Source: Nocardia nova SH22a (GTDB lineage Bacteria > Actinomycetota > Actinomycetes > Mycobacteriales > Mycobacteriaceae). From it: a stretch of DNA of 64,000 nucleotides. The stretch is from NCBI RefSeq assembly GCF_000523235.1, contig NZ_CP006850.1:372001-436000 (forward strand), in the 5' to 3' direction. This document shows positions 17,805 through 26,352 of the stretch, one piece after another. How positions within the stretch are numbered: position 1 is the stretch's first letter; each line of letters starts with the position of its first letter. The notes below the pieces were generated by a model that was not told the DNA's origin, searched no databases, and saw only the letters and a program-made list of their open reading frames with translations. A program made the translations under genes and the position numbers.

Positions 17805-19280
17805 TTAGTTCGAAGCGTCGTGGGCGGCGGCGCGGCCCGCGCGGCGGCCGTAGAAGCTGCCGTCACCGAGCGACGTGCCGCTGGCGTAACCGCCCGCGCA
17901 CACACCCGAGGTGCAGCGACCCGCGGCGTACAGCCCCGGAATCGGTTCACCGGTGACGTGCATGACCCGGGAGTCGAGATCGGTGCGCAGGCCACCGAGG
18001 GTGAATCCCGCGGTGAACCCGCGCATGTCGAATCCGGCGACCGGGGTGCCGATCGGCCGGACCCACTGCTCCTTCTTGCCCAGCAGCGGGTCGGAGCCGG
18101 ATGCGGCGTGCCGGTTGTAGACCTCGACGGTGGCCTGCAGCGAACCCGCGGGCAGGCCCATATCGGATTCGAGTTCCTCGACCGTCTCCGCCGCCCAGGT
18201 CGGGGGCTGGCGGAAGTACGGGGAGCTGGTCTCGGTCTTCTGCGCCTCCTCCAGCCCGTCCTCGTCGATGATCAGGAACGCCTGATTGTCCTGCTGGATG
18301 AGGGTGGCCTGGCCGATCCGGCCGGGATAGGTGTCCTCGGCGATGTAGCGCTGGCCGCGGCCGTTGACCATGATGCCGCGCACCATCGTCTGCGGATCGC
18401 CGAAGAAGGCGACCTCGGTGGCGTCCATGTGCGCCAGCTCCGCACCCAGGGCCTGGGCGACGCGGATGCCGATACCGTCGTGCTCCTCGATCGCGGCGGC
18501 GGGACGGCCGATGAGCCGGGGCGCGTAGCCCTCGATCATCTTGGTCTCGTAGGCGAAACTGCCGGTGGCCAGGACCACGCCGCGGCGTGCCCGGATGTTG
18601 AGCAGTTTGCCGTAGCGCTTGGCCACCACACCCACCACGCGGTCGCCGTCGACGATCAGCCGCTGGATCCGGATGTCGTATTCCGCACGCACGCCGAGCT
18701 TTTCGGCGGCGTCGGTGAGCGGCTTCATCAGCATGTAGCCGCCGCCCTGCTCACCGATGCGCTTGTTCTGCATCTGCGGCAGGTGTCCACGGGGGGCCGG
18801 GGTCGCGATGTCCTTGAAGGGCGCGGAGTTCTCGCCGCCGGAGTACATCAGGCCCTCGTCGTGCGGCGGTTCCCAGCCCGGCTCGCCCCAGAATTCCTCC
18901 TTGAACGGAACCCCCTGGGCGACAAGCCAGTTGAAGTGCTCGACGCTGCCCTGGCAGTAGTCGTGGATCTTGGCCTCGTCCACACCGGGCCCGAGGGCCG
19001 CCAGCATGAACTTCTCCATGTTCTCCGGGGTGTCCTCGAAGCCGAGGGCCTTCTGCAGCGGGGTGCCGCCGCCCAGATAGATGAATCCGCCCGACAGCGA
19101 GGCCGCACCGCCCCAGCCGCCGGTGCGCTCGAGCACGAGGACATCGGCGCCCGCCTCGGCCGCCTCGATCGCGGCGGCCACACCGGCGATGCCGTAACCG
19201 GCGATGACGACGTCGGCCTCGAAGTCCCAGTCGCTGATCTCGGCGGCGGACTGTGGTCGTACACCCTGGGTGTCGGACAT
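17805..19280 (-). CDS. FAD-binding oxidoreductase (3-ketosteroid dehydrogenase/fumarate reductase-like)
   Basis: 491 residues from ATG 19280. FAD motif VVIAGYGIAGVAAAIEAAEAGADVLVLER, then GGAASLSGGFIYLGGGT, the ARRGVVLATGSFAYE strand and a C-terminal GLYAAGRCTSGVCAGGYASGTSLGDGSFYGRRAG flavin loop. This is the succinate dehydrogenase-flavoprotein/KstD superfamily that inserts or removes double bonds at activated carbons. It lacks clear features making it a true KstD. Its place in a KstR-linked cluster suggests desaturation of a ring or acyl intermediate. Confidence 0.88.
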   Translation of the reverse strand: MSDTQGVRPQSAAEISDWDFEADVVIAGYGIAGVAAAIEAAEAGADVLVLERTGGWGGAASLSGGFIYLGGGTPLQKALGFEDTPENMEKFMLAALGPGVDEAKIHDYCQGSVEHFNWLVAQGVPFKEEFWGEPGWEPPHDEGLMYSGGENSAPFKDIATPAPRGHLPQMQNKRIGEQGGGYMLMKPLTDAAEKLGVRAEYDIRIQRLIVDGDRVVGVVAKRYGKLLNIRARRGVVLATGSFAYETKMIEGYAPRLIGRPAAAIEEHDGIGIRVAQALGAELAHMDATEVAFFGDPQTMVRGIMVNGRGQRYIAEDTYPGRIGQATLIQQDNQAFLIIDEDGLEEAQKTETSSPYFRQPPTWAAETVEELESDMGLPAGSLQATVEVYNRHAASGSDPLLGKKEQWVRPIGTPVAGFDMRGFTAGFTLGGLRTDLDSRVMHVTGEPIPGLYAAGRCTSGVCAGGYASGTSLGDGSFYGRRAGRAAAHDASN

Positions 19281-19293
19281 GTGGCGTGATTCC

Positions 19294-19707
19294 TTACTGC
19301 TCGCTGGATGCCTGTTCGCGGGCTGCTCTTCTGGCGGCTTTCTCCTCGGCCGCGACGACTTTGCCGACAACGCTGTCGAATTTCGTACCGGGGCCCCAGC
19401 CGGTGTAGTGGCACAGGAAGATCGCGATCTCGCGCAACTGCTCCTCGGTGAGCTCCCCGTTGCGCAGGGCCGCGCTGACCTGGATCTCGGTGACATCGAG
19501 GTGGCCCTGCGCGGTGAGCGCGCCGAGCAGCAGCAGGCGGCGATCGCGATCGGACAGCTGCGGACGGCTCCAGATATCGGCGAACAGATGGTCGACGGTC
19601 ACCGCGAAATGCTCACCGGGACCGTCGGATACCTCCCAGCCGTAGACCTGGCTCATCTTGGCCAGGCCGCGGGCGCGCCGATCGGCCCCGTTGTCACTTG
19701 CGGTCAT
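19294..19707 (-). CDS. Carboxymuconolactone decarboxylase-family protein
   Basis: 137 residues from ATG 19707, chosen because AGGAGAAG precedes it; the open frame extends further without a site. CMD/AhpD-like helical pattern: LFADIWSRPQLSDRDRRLLLLGALTAQGHLDVTEIQVSAALRNGELTEEQLREIAIFLCHYTGWG. The usual AhpD C-x-x-C pair is absent (a single Cys is seen), so peroxidase activity is unlikely. The family includes gamma-carboxymuconolactone decarboxylases and isomerase-like proteins. Confidence 0.85.
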   Translation of the reverse strand: MTASDNGADRRARGLAKMSQVYGWEVSDGPGEHFAVTVDHLFADIWSRPQLSDRDRRLLLLGALTAQGHLDVTEIQVSAALRNGELTEEQLREIAIFLCHYTGWGPGTKFDSVVGKVVAAEEKAARRAAREQASSEQ

Positions 19708-19774
19708 GACTTCTCCTGTAACTTGCGGGACACCCGCACCCGGTCGCACCGACGAGAGGGCTTCGCATGGTGTC

Positions 19775-20677
19775 TCATCGGTGCTCCTGGAAAGATTCCG
19801 CGATCGGCCCCGGCCCGACGCCGAGACCGTCGCCGAGTCCGCCCAAAGCCTCACGTGCGAAGGGCAATTCGACGCCCAAGCGCTCACCCAGCGCCAATGC
19901 GAGCGACAGATCCTTCTCGCCGAGGTCGCGGGTGTGGGTGAAGATCGGGTGCCAGAAATCGTCGGGCGCGACGGCGGCGGTGGTGTCGCGCAACATGATC
20001 GCGCCCGCGCCGCCGGTGATCGCGTCCGAATGCCGGACCACCTTGCCCAGATCGACGATGTTCAGCCCGGCCGCCTCGGCCAGTCGCTGTGCCTCCGCGG
20101 TGGCGGTGAACGAGACGAAGTGCAGCAGATTGCGGGCCAGCTTCATGCGGGTCCCCGCGCCGACCTCACCGGCGTGCACGACCAGCTCCGCCCAGTGCCC
20201 GAACGGTTCGCGCACCTTCTCGAAGGCGCTGTCGGTGCCGCCGACCATGACCGCGAGCGTGCCCTTCTTGGCAGCCGCGGCACCGCCGCTGACCGGCGCG
20301 TCGACGAATTCGACCTCGTGTTCGGCGCAGATTCGCGCCAGTTCCACGGCGGTCTGATCGCTGATGGTGGAATGCACCGCCACGACCGTGCCCGGCCGGG
20401 CCGTGCTCAGGATGCCGTCGGGTCCGGTCAGCACCGACCGGACCTGTGCGTCGTTGAGGACGACCACGGAGATCACGCGAGCGCGTTCGGCCACCTCGGC
20501 CGCGGTCTTCGCCGGTTCGGCGCCACCGTCCACGAACGGCTGTAGCGCCTCCGTCCGGGTATCGCAGACGATGAGGCCGCCGGGGCGATTCAGAAGGCGT
20601 TCGGCCATCGGCGCACCCATGTTGCCGAGGCCGATGAAGCCCGCGGCGGTGGTGCTGTCGTTCGTGGACCCGCTCAT
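19775..20677 (-). CDS. 3-hydroxyisobutyrate dehydrogenase-family NAD(P) oxidoreductase
   Basis: 300 residues from ATG 20677 with GAAAGG upstream. Family signature GFIGLGNMGAPMAERLL (dinucleotide fold), then FVDAPVSGGAAAAKKGTLAVMVGG (substrate loop) and the catalytic lysine region GTRMKLARNLLHFVS. These enzymes oxidise beta-hydroxyacids. First gene of the minus-strand catabolic operon. Its promoter region carries both a CGGACACGTG-type operator and a KstR-like site. Confidence 0.92.
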   Translation of the reverse strand: MSGSTNDSTTAAGFIGLGNMGAPMAERLLNRPGGLIVCDTRTEALQPFVDGGAEPAKTAAEVAERARVISVVVLNDAQVRSVLTGPDGILSTARPGTVVAVHSTISDQTAVELARICAEHEVEFVDAPVSGGAAAAKKGTLAVMVGGTDSAFEKVREPFGHWAELVVHAGEVGAGTRMKLARNLLHFVSFTATAEAQRLAEAAGLNIVDLGKVVRHSDAITGGAGAIMLRDTTAAVAPDDFWHPIFTHTRDLGEKDLSLALALGERLGVELPFAREALGGLGDGLGVGPGPIAESFQEHR

Positions 20678-20698
20678 GGGTGCCTTTCGATGCTGTCT

Positions 20699-20755
20699 GG
20701 ACACGTGTACGGGACTATAGGTTCGACTCTGATCATGGCGCAAGAACTTGTTTCA
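20699..20755 (-). promoter_or_regulatory. Predicted promoter of the minus-strand catabolic operon with two operator types
   Basis: On the minus strand: TTGCGC (-35, 20743-20738), an 18-base spacer and TATAGT (-10, 20719-20714), giving a start near 20707. The palindrome GGACACGTGTAC (20699-20710) covers that start. AAGAACTTGTTTCA at 20742-20755 matches the KstR consensus except its first base and overlaps the -35. Promoter and factor assignments are inferred. Confidence 0.5.
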
Positions 20756-20863
20756 ATTCCGACTATCCGCTAACGGGTGCCGCACCCGTGTCTACCACGG
20801 CGCATCGGTCCCGCTGAGTGGGCTCGAACGGACACTTTCCCGGTAGCAAAAATTGTCGATCCA

Positions 20864-20906
20864 TTGTCGGGCCGGGGTTGCGGTGGTAGCGTCCAGACAC
20901 ATGTCC
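20864..20906 (+). promoter_or_regulatory. Predicted promoter and operator of the plus-strand catabolic operon
   Basis: TTGTCG (-35, 20864-20869), 17-base spacer and TAGCGT (-10, 20887-20892) put the start near 20899. The palindrome AGACACATGTCC (20895-20906; GGACATGTGTCT on the other strand) covers it, mirroring the arrangement on the minus strand. This lies in the 393-bp divergent gap 20678-21070, which has no other gene. Confidence 0.5.
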
Positions 20907-21070
20907 AGCGATGTGTCTCTCGCGGCTGTCCGCCAGGGATCTCCCGGCCTGAACTCGTTCTCGAAATCGGGCTGACGGACCCACGACTCCCGCGATCGCC
21001 GCAGCCCGGCGGTTGCCCCGACTCAGGCCATCGGCGCCGGCCGGTGACACCGAATGTGAAGGAATCTGCA

Positions 21071-21634
21071 GTGACCGAAACTGCCAAGTCCGGATTCGAC
21101 CGGGACGAACTCGATGAAATGGTCCGCCGCTGGGTGGTGGCGAACGAGGAGGCCGAGAAGGCGGGCGACTGGCGCCCGCTGGCCGATATGTACACCGAGG
21201 ACGCCACCTACGGCTGGAACTACGGCCCCACCCAGGAATTCATGTCCGTCGGCCGCGAGGAGATCCGCGAACTGGCCCTCGGGCAGGAGATGGAAGGGCT
21301 GGAGGGCTGGACCTACCCGTACCAGGACTTCGTGATCGACGAGCGCAGCGGCAATGTGATCGGGCTGTGGAAGCAGGTCAACGAGCGGACCCGCGCCGAT
21401 GGCAGCAACTACACCGTCGACGGCATCGGCGGCAGCTGGTTCCGCTACGGCGGCAACTTCCAATGGTCGTGGCAGCGTGACTTCTTCGACTTCGGCAATG
21501 TCTCGGCGCTGTTCATGGAGATGATCACGGCCAACGCGCTGTCGGACGGTATGCAGAAGCGGATCGAGCGGGCGGGCGCCGGGCCCCTGCCGGGGTGGTA
21601 CAAGATCGGCGAGTCGCCGGTCCCGCTGTGGTGA
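21071..21634 (+). CDS. SnoaL/NTF2-like protein
   Basis: 187 residues from GTG 21071 with GAAGGA upstream. The N-terminal pattern MVRRWVVANEEAEKAGDWRPLADMYTEDATYGWNYGP and later VGREEIRELALGQEM are typical of the cone-shaped NTF2 fold (SnoaL_4-type). Members are isomerases, dehydratases or ring-hydroxylating small-subunit-like proteins. First gene of the plus-strand operon; its stop overlaps the next start (GTGA), implying translational coupling with the unrecognised 421-aa protein. Confidence 0.85.
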   Translation: MTETAKSGFDRDELDEMVRRWVVANEEAEKAGDWRPLADMYTEDATYGWNYGPTQEFMSVGREEIRELALGQEMEGLEGWTYPYQDFVIDERSGNVIGLWKQVNERTRADGSNYTVDGIGGSWFRYGGNFQWSWQRDFFDFGNVSALFMEMITANALSDGMQKRIERAGAGPLPGWYKIGESPVPLW

Positions 21635-22896
21635 CCGACATGTCGGTCCGTGCGGTGCCCACGAGCAGGTTCGCCGAGCTCAGCCGCGAACAGCTGGCGA
21701 TTCTGGTGCCCGAACTCCTGTTGTGCGGGCACCTGATCGACCGTTCCGGGATGGCGCATTCCATCGGCGCCTTCGGCCGGGACGGGATGGCCGAGGTGGC
21801 GATCGAGGAATGGCAGCTGGCCAGCCCGATCTACACCCGCCGGATGCGCGCGGCCCTCGGCATTCCAGGGGACGGTGTGGTCACCATTTTCAAAGGGCTG
21901 CAACTGGATATCGGCGCCCCGCCGCAGTTCATGGACTTCCGGTTCCGCGTCGAGGACGACCGCAACGGCGAGTTCTGGCTCGATCACTGCGGTGCGCTGG
22001 CCGATGTCGAGCCGATGGGTGAGGACTATGTGGTGGCCATGTGCCACACCATCGAGGACCCCACCTTCGACGCGACCGCACTGGCGACCAATCCGCACGC
22101 GCAGGTTCGCCCGATCCACCGCCCGCCCCGCCAGCCCGCCGATCGGGTTCCGGTGTGCGCGTGGACGGTTCGCATCGATCCGGCCAACGAGCCGCCGAAG
22201 GAACCGGCCAACGCCGGGCGGATGTCGCGATTCGCCGCGGTGGATATCGAACTGGCGCCGATCGAGCCCGGCGGGCCCGGCCGGTCCGACTACGCCGGAC
22301 CGCTGCTCAGCGATATCGACTTCACGGAGTTCTCGCATTCGGCGCTGGTCCGGATGGCCGACGAGGTGTGCCTGCAGCAGCATCTGCTCAACCTCGCCTT
22401 CCTGATCGCGGTGGAGGAACGCGCGGATCTGGAGAAGATGGCGGACATCGCCCGCAAGCAGTTCGCCGGAATCGCGGGACTCACCTCCGAGCGGCTGCGT
22501 GAAACCCTCGGCCTGGGAACCGGATTCGACGATCTGGCACAGGTGCTGCGGGTCCATCCGGCGTGGAATCCGCTGCCGTACGTGGATATGGAGATCGACG
22601 CCTACCACGATTCCGCGGTGCTGCGGATCGGGCGCGACAGCCCCGGGGTGCGCGACGGCGGCTGGCCCGCCGCGATCGACGCCGATCATCTGGAACCGCT
22701 GGCGGCCATGGTCCGCGGTGTGAACCCGCGCTTCGACGTGCACGCCCGTGCCGGTGACGAATCCGAACTCGTCGTCGAGATAACCCTGGCCGCAACACCT
22801 TTCAAGGAAATTCCGGAGGTATCCATCACCCGGTTCAGCACGGGTGCGGACTTCCACTTCTCCCCGCGACAGTCCCTGCCGCTGACCGTCGTCTAG
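21631..22896 (+). CDS. Conserved-looking catabolic-cluster protein of unknown function
   Basis: 421 residues from GTG 21631 in a 4-bp overlap with the SnoaL-like gene. No family is recognised with confidence. Features: an N-terminal helix with SREQLAILVPELLLCGHLIDRSGM, YTRRMRAALGIPGDGVVTIFKGLQLDIGAPPQFMDFRF, and paired His/Cys residues H119-C120 and C138-H139 in FWLDHCGALADVEP...VAMCHTIEDPTFD that could bind metal or act in catalysis. No signal peptide or membrane span. Coupling to a CoA ligase operon implies an enzyme or binding protein of the same pathway. Confidence 0.8.
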   Translation: MTDMSVRAVPTSRFAELSREQLAILVPELLLCGHLIDRSGMAHSIGAFGRDGMAEVAIEEWQLASPIYTRRMRAALGIPGDGVVTIFKGLQLDIGAPPQFMDFRFRVEDDRNGEFWLDHCGALADVEPMGEDYVVAMCHTIEDPTFDATALATNPHAQVRPIHRPPRQPADRVPVCAWTVRIDPANEPPKEPANAGRMSRFAAVDIELAPIEPGGPGRSDYAGPLLSDIDFTEFSHSALVRMADEVCLQQHLLNLAFLIAVEERADLEKMADIARKQFAGIAGLTSERLRETLGLGTGFDDLAQVLRVHPAWNPLPYVDMEIDAYHDSAVLRIGRDSPGVRDGGWPAAIDADHLEPLAAMVRGVNPRFDVHARAGDESELVVEITLAATPFKEIPEVSITRFSTGADFHFSPRQSLPLTVV

Positions 22897-22931
22897 TTCC
22901 GATACGCCGCACGCAACGAGAGATATCGACA

Positions 22932-24545
22932 ATGCCCAATAATTTCGCCGACCTGTTCGAGCACGCCGTGGACGCCATGCCGGATCGGGTGGCGCTGGTG
23001 CAGGGCGATCGCCAGGTCACGTATCAGGACCTGGAGAATCGCGCCAACCAGCTGGCCCACCATCTGGCGTCGGTGGGATTGGGGGAGGGTAGTCATATCG
23101 GGTTCCAGATGCACAACAGCATCGAGACCATGGAAACCCTGATCGCGGCCTTCAAATTGCGTGCGGTGCCGATCAACATCAACTACCGCTACGGCGCCGA
23201 CGAACTGCGTTATGTCTACGACAACGCCGACCTCGAAGCCGTTGTCCACCACCGGTGTTACTCGCCGGTGGTGGATCAGGTGCGTCCGCAGATCACCACC
23301 CTGCGCCACGCCTTCGTCGTCGACGACGATCAGGGCGGTGACGGCCTGCCCAGCGAATCGACGCCGTATGCCGAGGCGTTCGAGAGCAGCTCCACCGCAC
23401 GCGATTTCGCCGAGCGCAGCCCCGACGACCTGTTCATGATGTACACCGGCGGCACCACCGGGATGCCCAAGGGCGTGATGTGGCGCCAGGAGGACATGTG
23501 GCGGGTCCTCGGCGGCGGTATCGACTTCTACACCAATGTCCCGGTCGCCGACGAGTACGAGCAGTCCCGCGTCGGGTCGGGTAACGATCCGCTGCGCTGG
23601 CTGATCCTGCCGCCGCTGATCCACGCCGCCGCGATGATGCCCACCTTCACCGCGCTGTGGTCGGGGCAGACCGTGATCTACGAGCCGCGCTTCGATCCCG
23701 ATCGGGTGTGGCAGGTGGTGGCCGAGCAGGGCGCCCACATCATGGTCATGACCGGTGACGCCATGGCCCGCCCGCTGGTGACCTCCTACCAGCGGACGCC
23801 GGTGAACGCCTCGACCCTGGTCGCGCTGGCGTCCGGGGCCGCGCTGCTGTCCCAGCCGGTAAAGAACGACATGCTGGAACTGTTCCCGAATGCGATGATC
23901 ACCGATTCGATCGGTTCCTCGGAGACCGGATTCGGCGGTATCGGGGTGGCGGAGAAGGACGCCGATCCCGGCCGCGGCCCGCGGGTGCAGACCGGCCGCG
24001 GTGCGGTCGTGGTGGACGACGAGGGCCGCCCGGTCGAACCCGGCGCCGAGGGCTGGATGGCCAAGACCGGTTCGGTGCCGCTGGGTTACTACAAGGATCA
24101 GGCCAAGTCCGACAAGCTGTTCCGCACCGTCGACGGTGTGCGGATGGTGATCACCGACGACCGCGCGCGGGTGGAACCGGACGGTCACATCACCCTGCTC
24201 GGGCGCGGCAACATGGTCATCAACACCGGCGGTGAGAAGGTCTTCGTCGAAGAGGTCGAGGCGGTCGTGAAATCGCACGGCGGCGTTTTCGACGTGGTCG
24301 TCATCGGGGTGCCGCACGAGCGCTGGGGCCATCAGGTCGCCGCCGTCGTGTCGGTGGACGGTTCGGGATCGCTGGACTTCGCCGACCTCGAGGCGCATGT
24401 GCGCAAACACCTCGCGGGCTACAAACTGCCGCGCAGCATCTGGGTGGTCGATGTCGTCGGCCGCACGCCCAGCGGTAAGCCGGACTATCGGGCGGCGAAG
24501 GCGCACGCCGAGAAGCACACGCCCGATTTCGTCGTCGGGAGCTGA
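22932..24545 (+). CDS. FadD19-like acyl-CoA synthetase
   Basis: 537 residues. AMP-binding motif YTGGTTGMPKGVMW (about residue 173), ITDSIGSSETGFGG, GYYKDQAKSDKLFRT, the hinge motif LLGRGNMVINTGGEKVFVEEVE, and the catalytic lysine region in RTPSGKPDYRAAK. From memory, its organisation and motifs match FadD19, which activates C26-branched cholesterol side-chain acids with CoA in M. tuberculosis. Here it is third in the plus-strand operon; a different bulky or branched acid is possible. Confidence 0.88.
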   Translation: MPNNFADLFEHAVDAMPDRVALVQGDRQVTYQDLENRANQLAHHLASVGLGEGSHIGFQMHNSIETMETLIAAFKLRAVPININYRYGADELRYVYDNADLEAVVHHRCYSPVVDQVRPQITTLRHAFVVDDDQGGDGLPSESTPYAEAFESSSTARDFAERSPDDLFMMYTGGTTGMPKGVMWRQEDMWRVLGGGIDFYTNVPVADEYEQSRVGSGNDPLRWLILPPLIHAAAMMPTFTALWSGQTVIYEPRFDPDRVWQVVAEQGAHIMVMTGDAMARPLVTSYQRTPVNASTLVALASGAALLSQPVKNDMLELFPNAMITDSIGSSETGFGGIGVAEKDADPGRGPRVQTGRGAVVVDDEGRPVEPGAEGWMAKTGSVPLGYYKDQAKSDKLFRTVDGVRMVITDDRARVEPDGHITLLGRGNMVINTGGEKVFVEEVEAVVKSHGGVFDVVVIGVPHERWGHQVAAVVSVDGSGSLDFADLEAHVRKHLAGYKLPRSIWVVDVVGRTPSGKPDYRAAKAHAEKHTPDFVVGS

Positions 24546-24595
24546 GGCGGGGTCCCGGTGAGTGGGAATTCTCCGCGGGGACTGCCCAACCAGAC

Positions 24596-24609
24596 TGGAA
24601 CGTGTTCTA
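24596..24609. promoter_or_regulatory. KstR-type operator TGGAACGTGTTCTA
   Basis: Matches TnnAACnnGTTnnA at all fixed bases. It ends only eight bases before the GTG at 24618, so the repressor would sit directly on the promoter of a short-leader or leaderless message. Confidence 0.65.
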
Positions 24610-24617
24610 CTTGAAGG

Positions 24618-25301
24618 GTGACAGCGGTGCATTCCGTCCTCGGTGACAAAGTCAGCATGCCGGTCGAGATCCGTGACGCCGACGCCTGTGCGGCCACATT
24701 TCTCGTCGACGCCAGGGCCGCGCGCGAGATCATCGCGCCGACCGGGCTGCAGCCGCTGCTGGTCGCCGGGCGGGCGGTGGCCTCGCTGGTCTTCGTGCGC
24801 TATGTGGACGGCGATCTCGGTCCGTACCACGAGTTCGGGCTCACCCTGATGGTGCGCGGTGGAGACGGCGGCCTGGGTGTGTACATCCCGTGGCTGCCGG
24901 TGAACCAGAGCTTCACCTGTGCCGCCGGCCGCGAGATCTGGGGATTCCCCAAGGAGATCGCCGACATCGAGGTCACGCCGGTGCGCCGGGGTAAGCGCTG
25001 CGAGGTGCGAATCGACGGCAGGCTGGTGGTCGCGATGGAGACCGCGGGCGGTGTGCCGTCACCGGGCGGGATGGGTGGCGCCTCGATCGCCGCCTACACC
25101 CTGATGGACGGCGTACTGCGTCGCACGCCGTGGGTGATGAATCCCGCACAGGTGCGAATGGGTCTGGGCGGCACCAGGATCGAACTCGGCGATCATCCGG
25201 TCGCCGAGCAGATGCGAGCCCTCGGCCTGCCCAAGCGTGCGCTGTTCAGCAGTCGAATCGGGTTGCTGCGCATGACTTTCGAGGATGCCGTAATCGTGTG
25301 A
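24618..25301 (+). CDS. Acetoacetate decarboxylase-family protein
   Basis: 227 residues from GTG 24618; GTG 24627 has better spacing from GAAGG and is an alternative. Family pattern: AREIIAPTGLQPLLVAGRAVASLVFVRYVDGDLGPYHEFGLTLMV, then WLPVNQSFTCAAGREIWGFPKEIADIEV. In ADC the Schiff-base lysine follows a Glu/Lys pair; the GFPKE segment fits that region. Members outside solvent-producing clostridia have varied decarboxylase or aldolase/dehydratase roles. A KstR-type site lies at its promoter. Confidence 0.88.
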   Translation: MTAVHSVLGDKVSMPVEIRDADACAATFLVDARAAREIIAPTGLQPLLVAGRAVASLVFVRYVDGDLGPYHEFGLTLMVRGGDGGLGVYIPWLPVNQSFTCAAGREIWGFPKEIADIEVTPVRRGKRCEVRIDGRLVVAMETAGGVPSPGGMGGASIAAYTLMDGVLRRTPWVMNPAQVRMGLGGTRIELGDHPVAEQMRALGLPKRALFSSRIGLLRMTFEDAVIV

Positions 25302-25420
25302 CCGCGCTGTGCGGCGCGGGAGTGGTCCCGCGCGTGGGTGGATTGCCGGAGTGGCGATGATCCGGCGATCCACCCGCGGGTCCGGCGGTGCGGGTTTCCG
25401 CATGATCTCCAGGAGGTTCG

Positions 25421-26188
25421 ATGACGAAAACAGCACTGGTGACCGGTGCGGCCAGCGGTATGGGGCGCATGGCGGCCCAGCGGCTGGCGGCGGCGGGCTA
25501 TCGGGTGGCCGCACTCGATATCAACGAGACGGGCCTGGCCGAAACCGCCCGGCGCTCACCGAATATGAGCACTTACACCTGCGACGTCGCCGACGAGCAG
25601 ACGGTGCGGACGGTCGTGGAGAAGGTGCGCGCCGACCTCGGCCCGATCGACCACGTGGTGCACGCGGCCGCGCTTTGCCGCGTGGGTTCGGCGCTGACCC
25701 ATGATGTTTCGGAGATGCGCCGGTTGATGGACATCAACTACGGCGGCACCATCAACATCTGCCAGGCGATCGTGCCGGAGATGAAGCAGCGCGGGCGCGG
25801 GACGCTGGTGCTGTTCGCCTCGGTGGCGGGCTGGCTGCCGTCACCGGGTCTGGCCGCCTACTCCGCGTCCAAGTTCGCCGTCGTCTGCTATCACGAGGCG
25901 CTGGCGCAGGAACTGCACGACACGGGTGTGCGAGTGATCTCGATCTGCCCGCCGATCGTGGAAACCCCACTGCTGGACGGGATTCGATCCCAGAACGAGT
26001 CGGTGGTCGCGGGCCAGAAGGGCGTGACGCCGGAGAAGGTGCTCGACGCGGCCGAACAGGCCGTGGCGAATCCCAAGGCGCCGCTGTTCATCTTCCCCGG
26101 ACCGGCCAAGCCGCTGGTGCTGGCCCGCCGGTTCGTGCCGAACTTCTTGCGCAAGCAGGTGATTCGGATGGTCAAGCCGGAATTGTGA
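25421..26188 (+). CDS. SDR-family NAD(P) oxidoreductase
   Basis: 255 residues behind an excellent CCAGGAGG site. Cofactor motif TALVTGAASGMGRMAA, HAAALCRVG, the catalytic SVAGW...YSASK (Ser, Tyr, Lys) and a C-terminal basic segment RRFVPNFLRKQVIRMV seen in membrane-associated acyl or sterol SDRs. Last gene of the plus-strand catabolic run; the product would oxidise or reduce a hydroxyl/keto group of the pathway intermediate. Confidence 0.93.
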   Translation: MTKTALVTGAASGMGRMAAQRLAAAGYRVAALDINETGLAETARRSPNMSTYTCDVADEQTVRTVVEKVRADLGPIDHVVHAAALCRVGSALTHDVSEMRRLMDINYGGTINICQAIVPEMKQRGRGTLVLFASVAGWLPSPGLAAYSASKFAVVCYHEALAQELHDTGVRVISICPPIVETPLLDGIRSQNESVVAGQKGVTPEKVLDAAEQAVANPKAPLFIFPGPAKPLVLARRFVPNFLRKQVIRMVKPEL

Positions 26189-26236
26189 ACGCGCTGGGCG
26201 ACGCGCCCGGATGCGTGGTCGGCAGGCGTTGAGGGA

Positions 26237-26312
26237 GTGAACTAATCGTGCAAATCTCGCCGTGATTCCGGGTTTTCCCGAAATTCCGCCGAGGTTTGCA
26301 CGGTTTGTTCGG
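26237..26312. repeat. 76-bp palindromic intergenic repeat, copy B
   Basis: Left arm GAACTAATCGTGCAAATCTCG (26239-) pairs with the right arm CGAGGTTTGCACGGTTTGTTC with few mismatches; the centre has GGG-TTTT-CCC. Same length and ends as copies at 3176 and 8833. It fills the gap between the convergent SDR and enoyl-CoA hydratase genes, where it could also stop transcription. Confidence 0.85.
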
Positions 26313-26352
26313 CCGACGATGGCACCCGGCGACATGCCGGGCGCCATCGTCC

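Noticed and set aside
21445..24830. Two long minus-strand frames opposite the SnoaL/unknown/FadD genes
   Set aside because: Antisense shadows; no motifs, and the plus-strand genes have matching families and overlaps.
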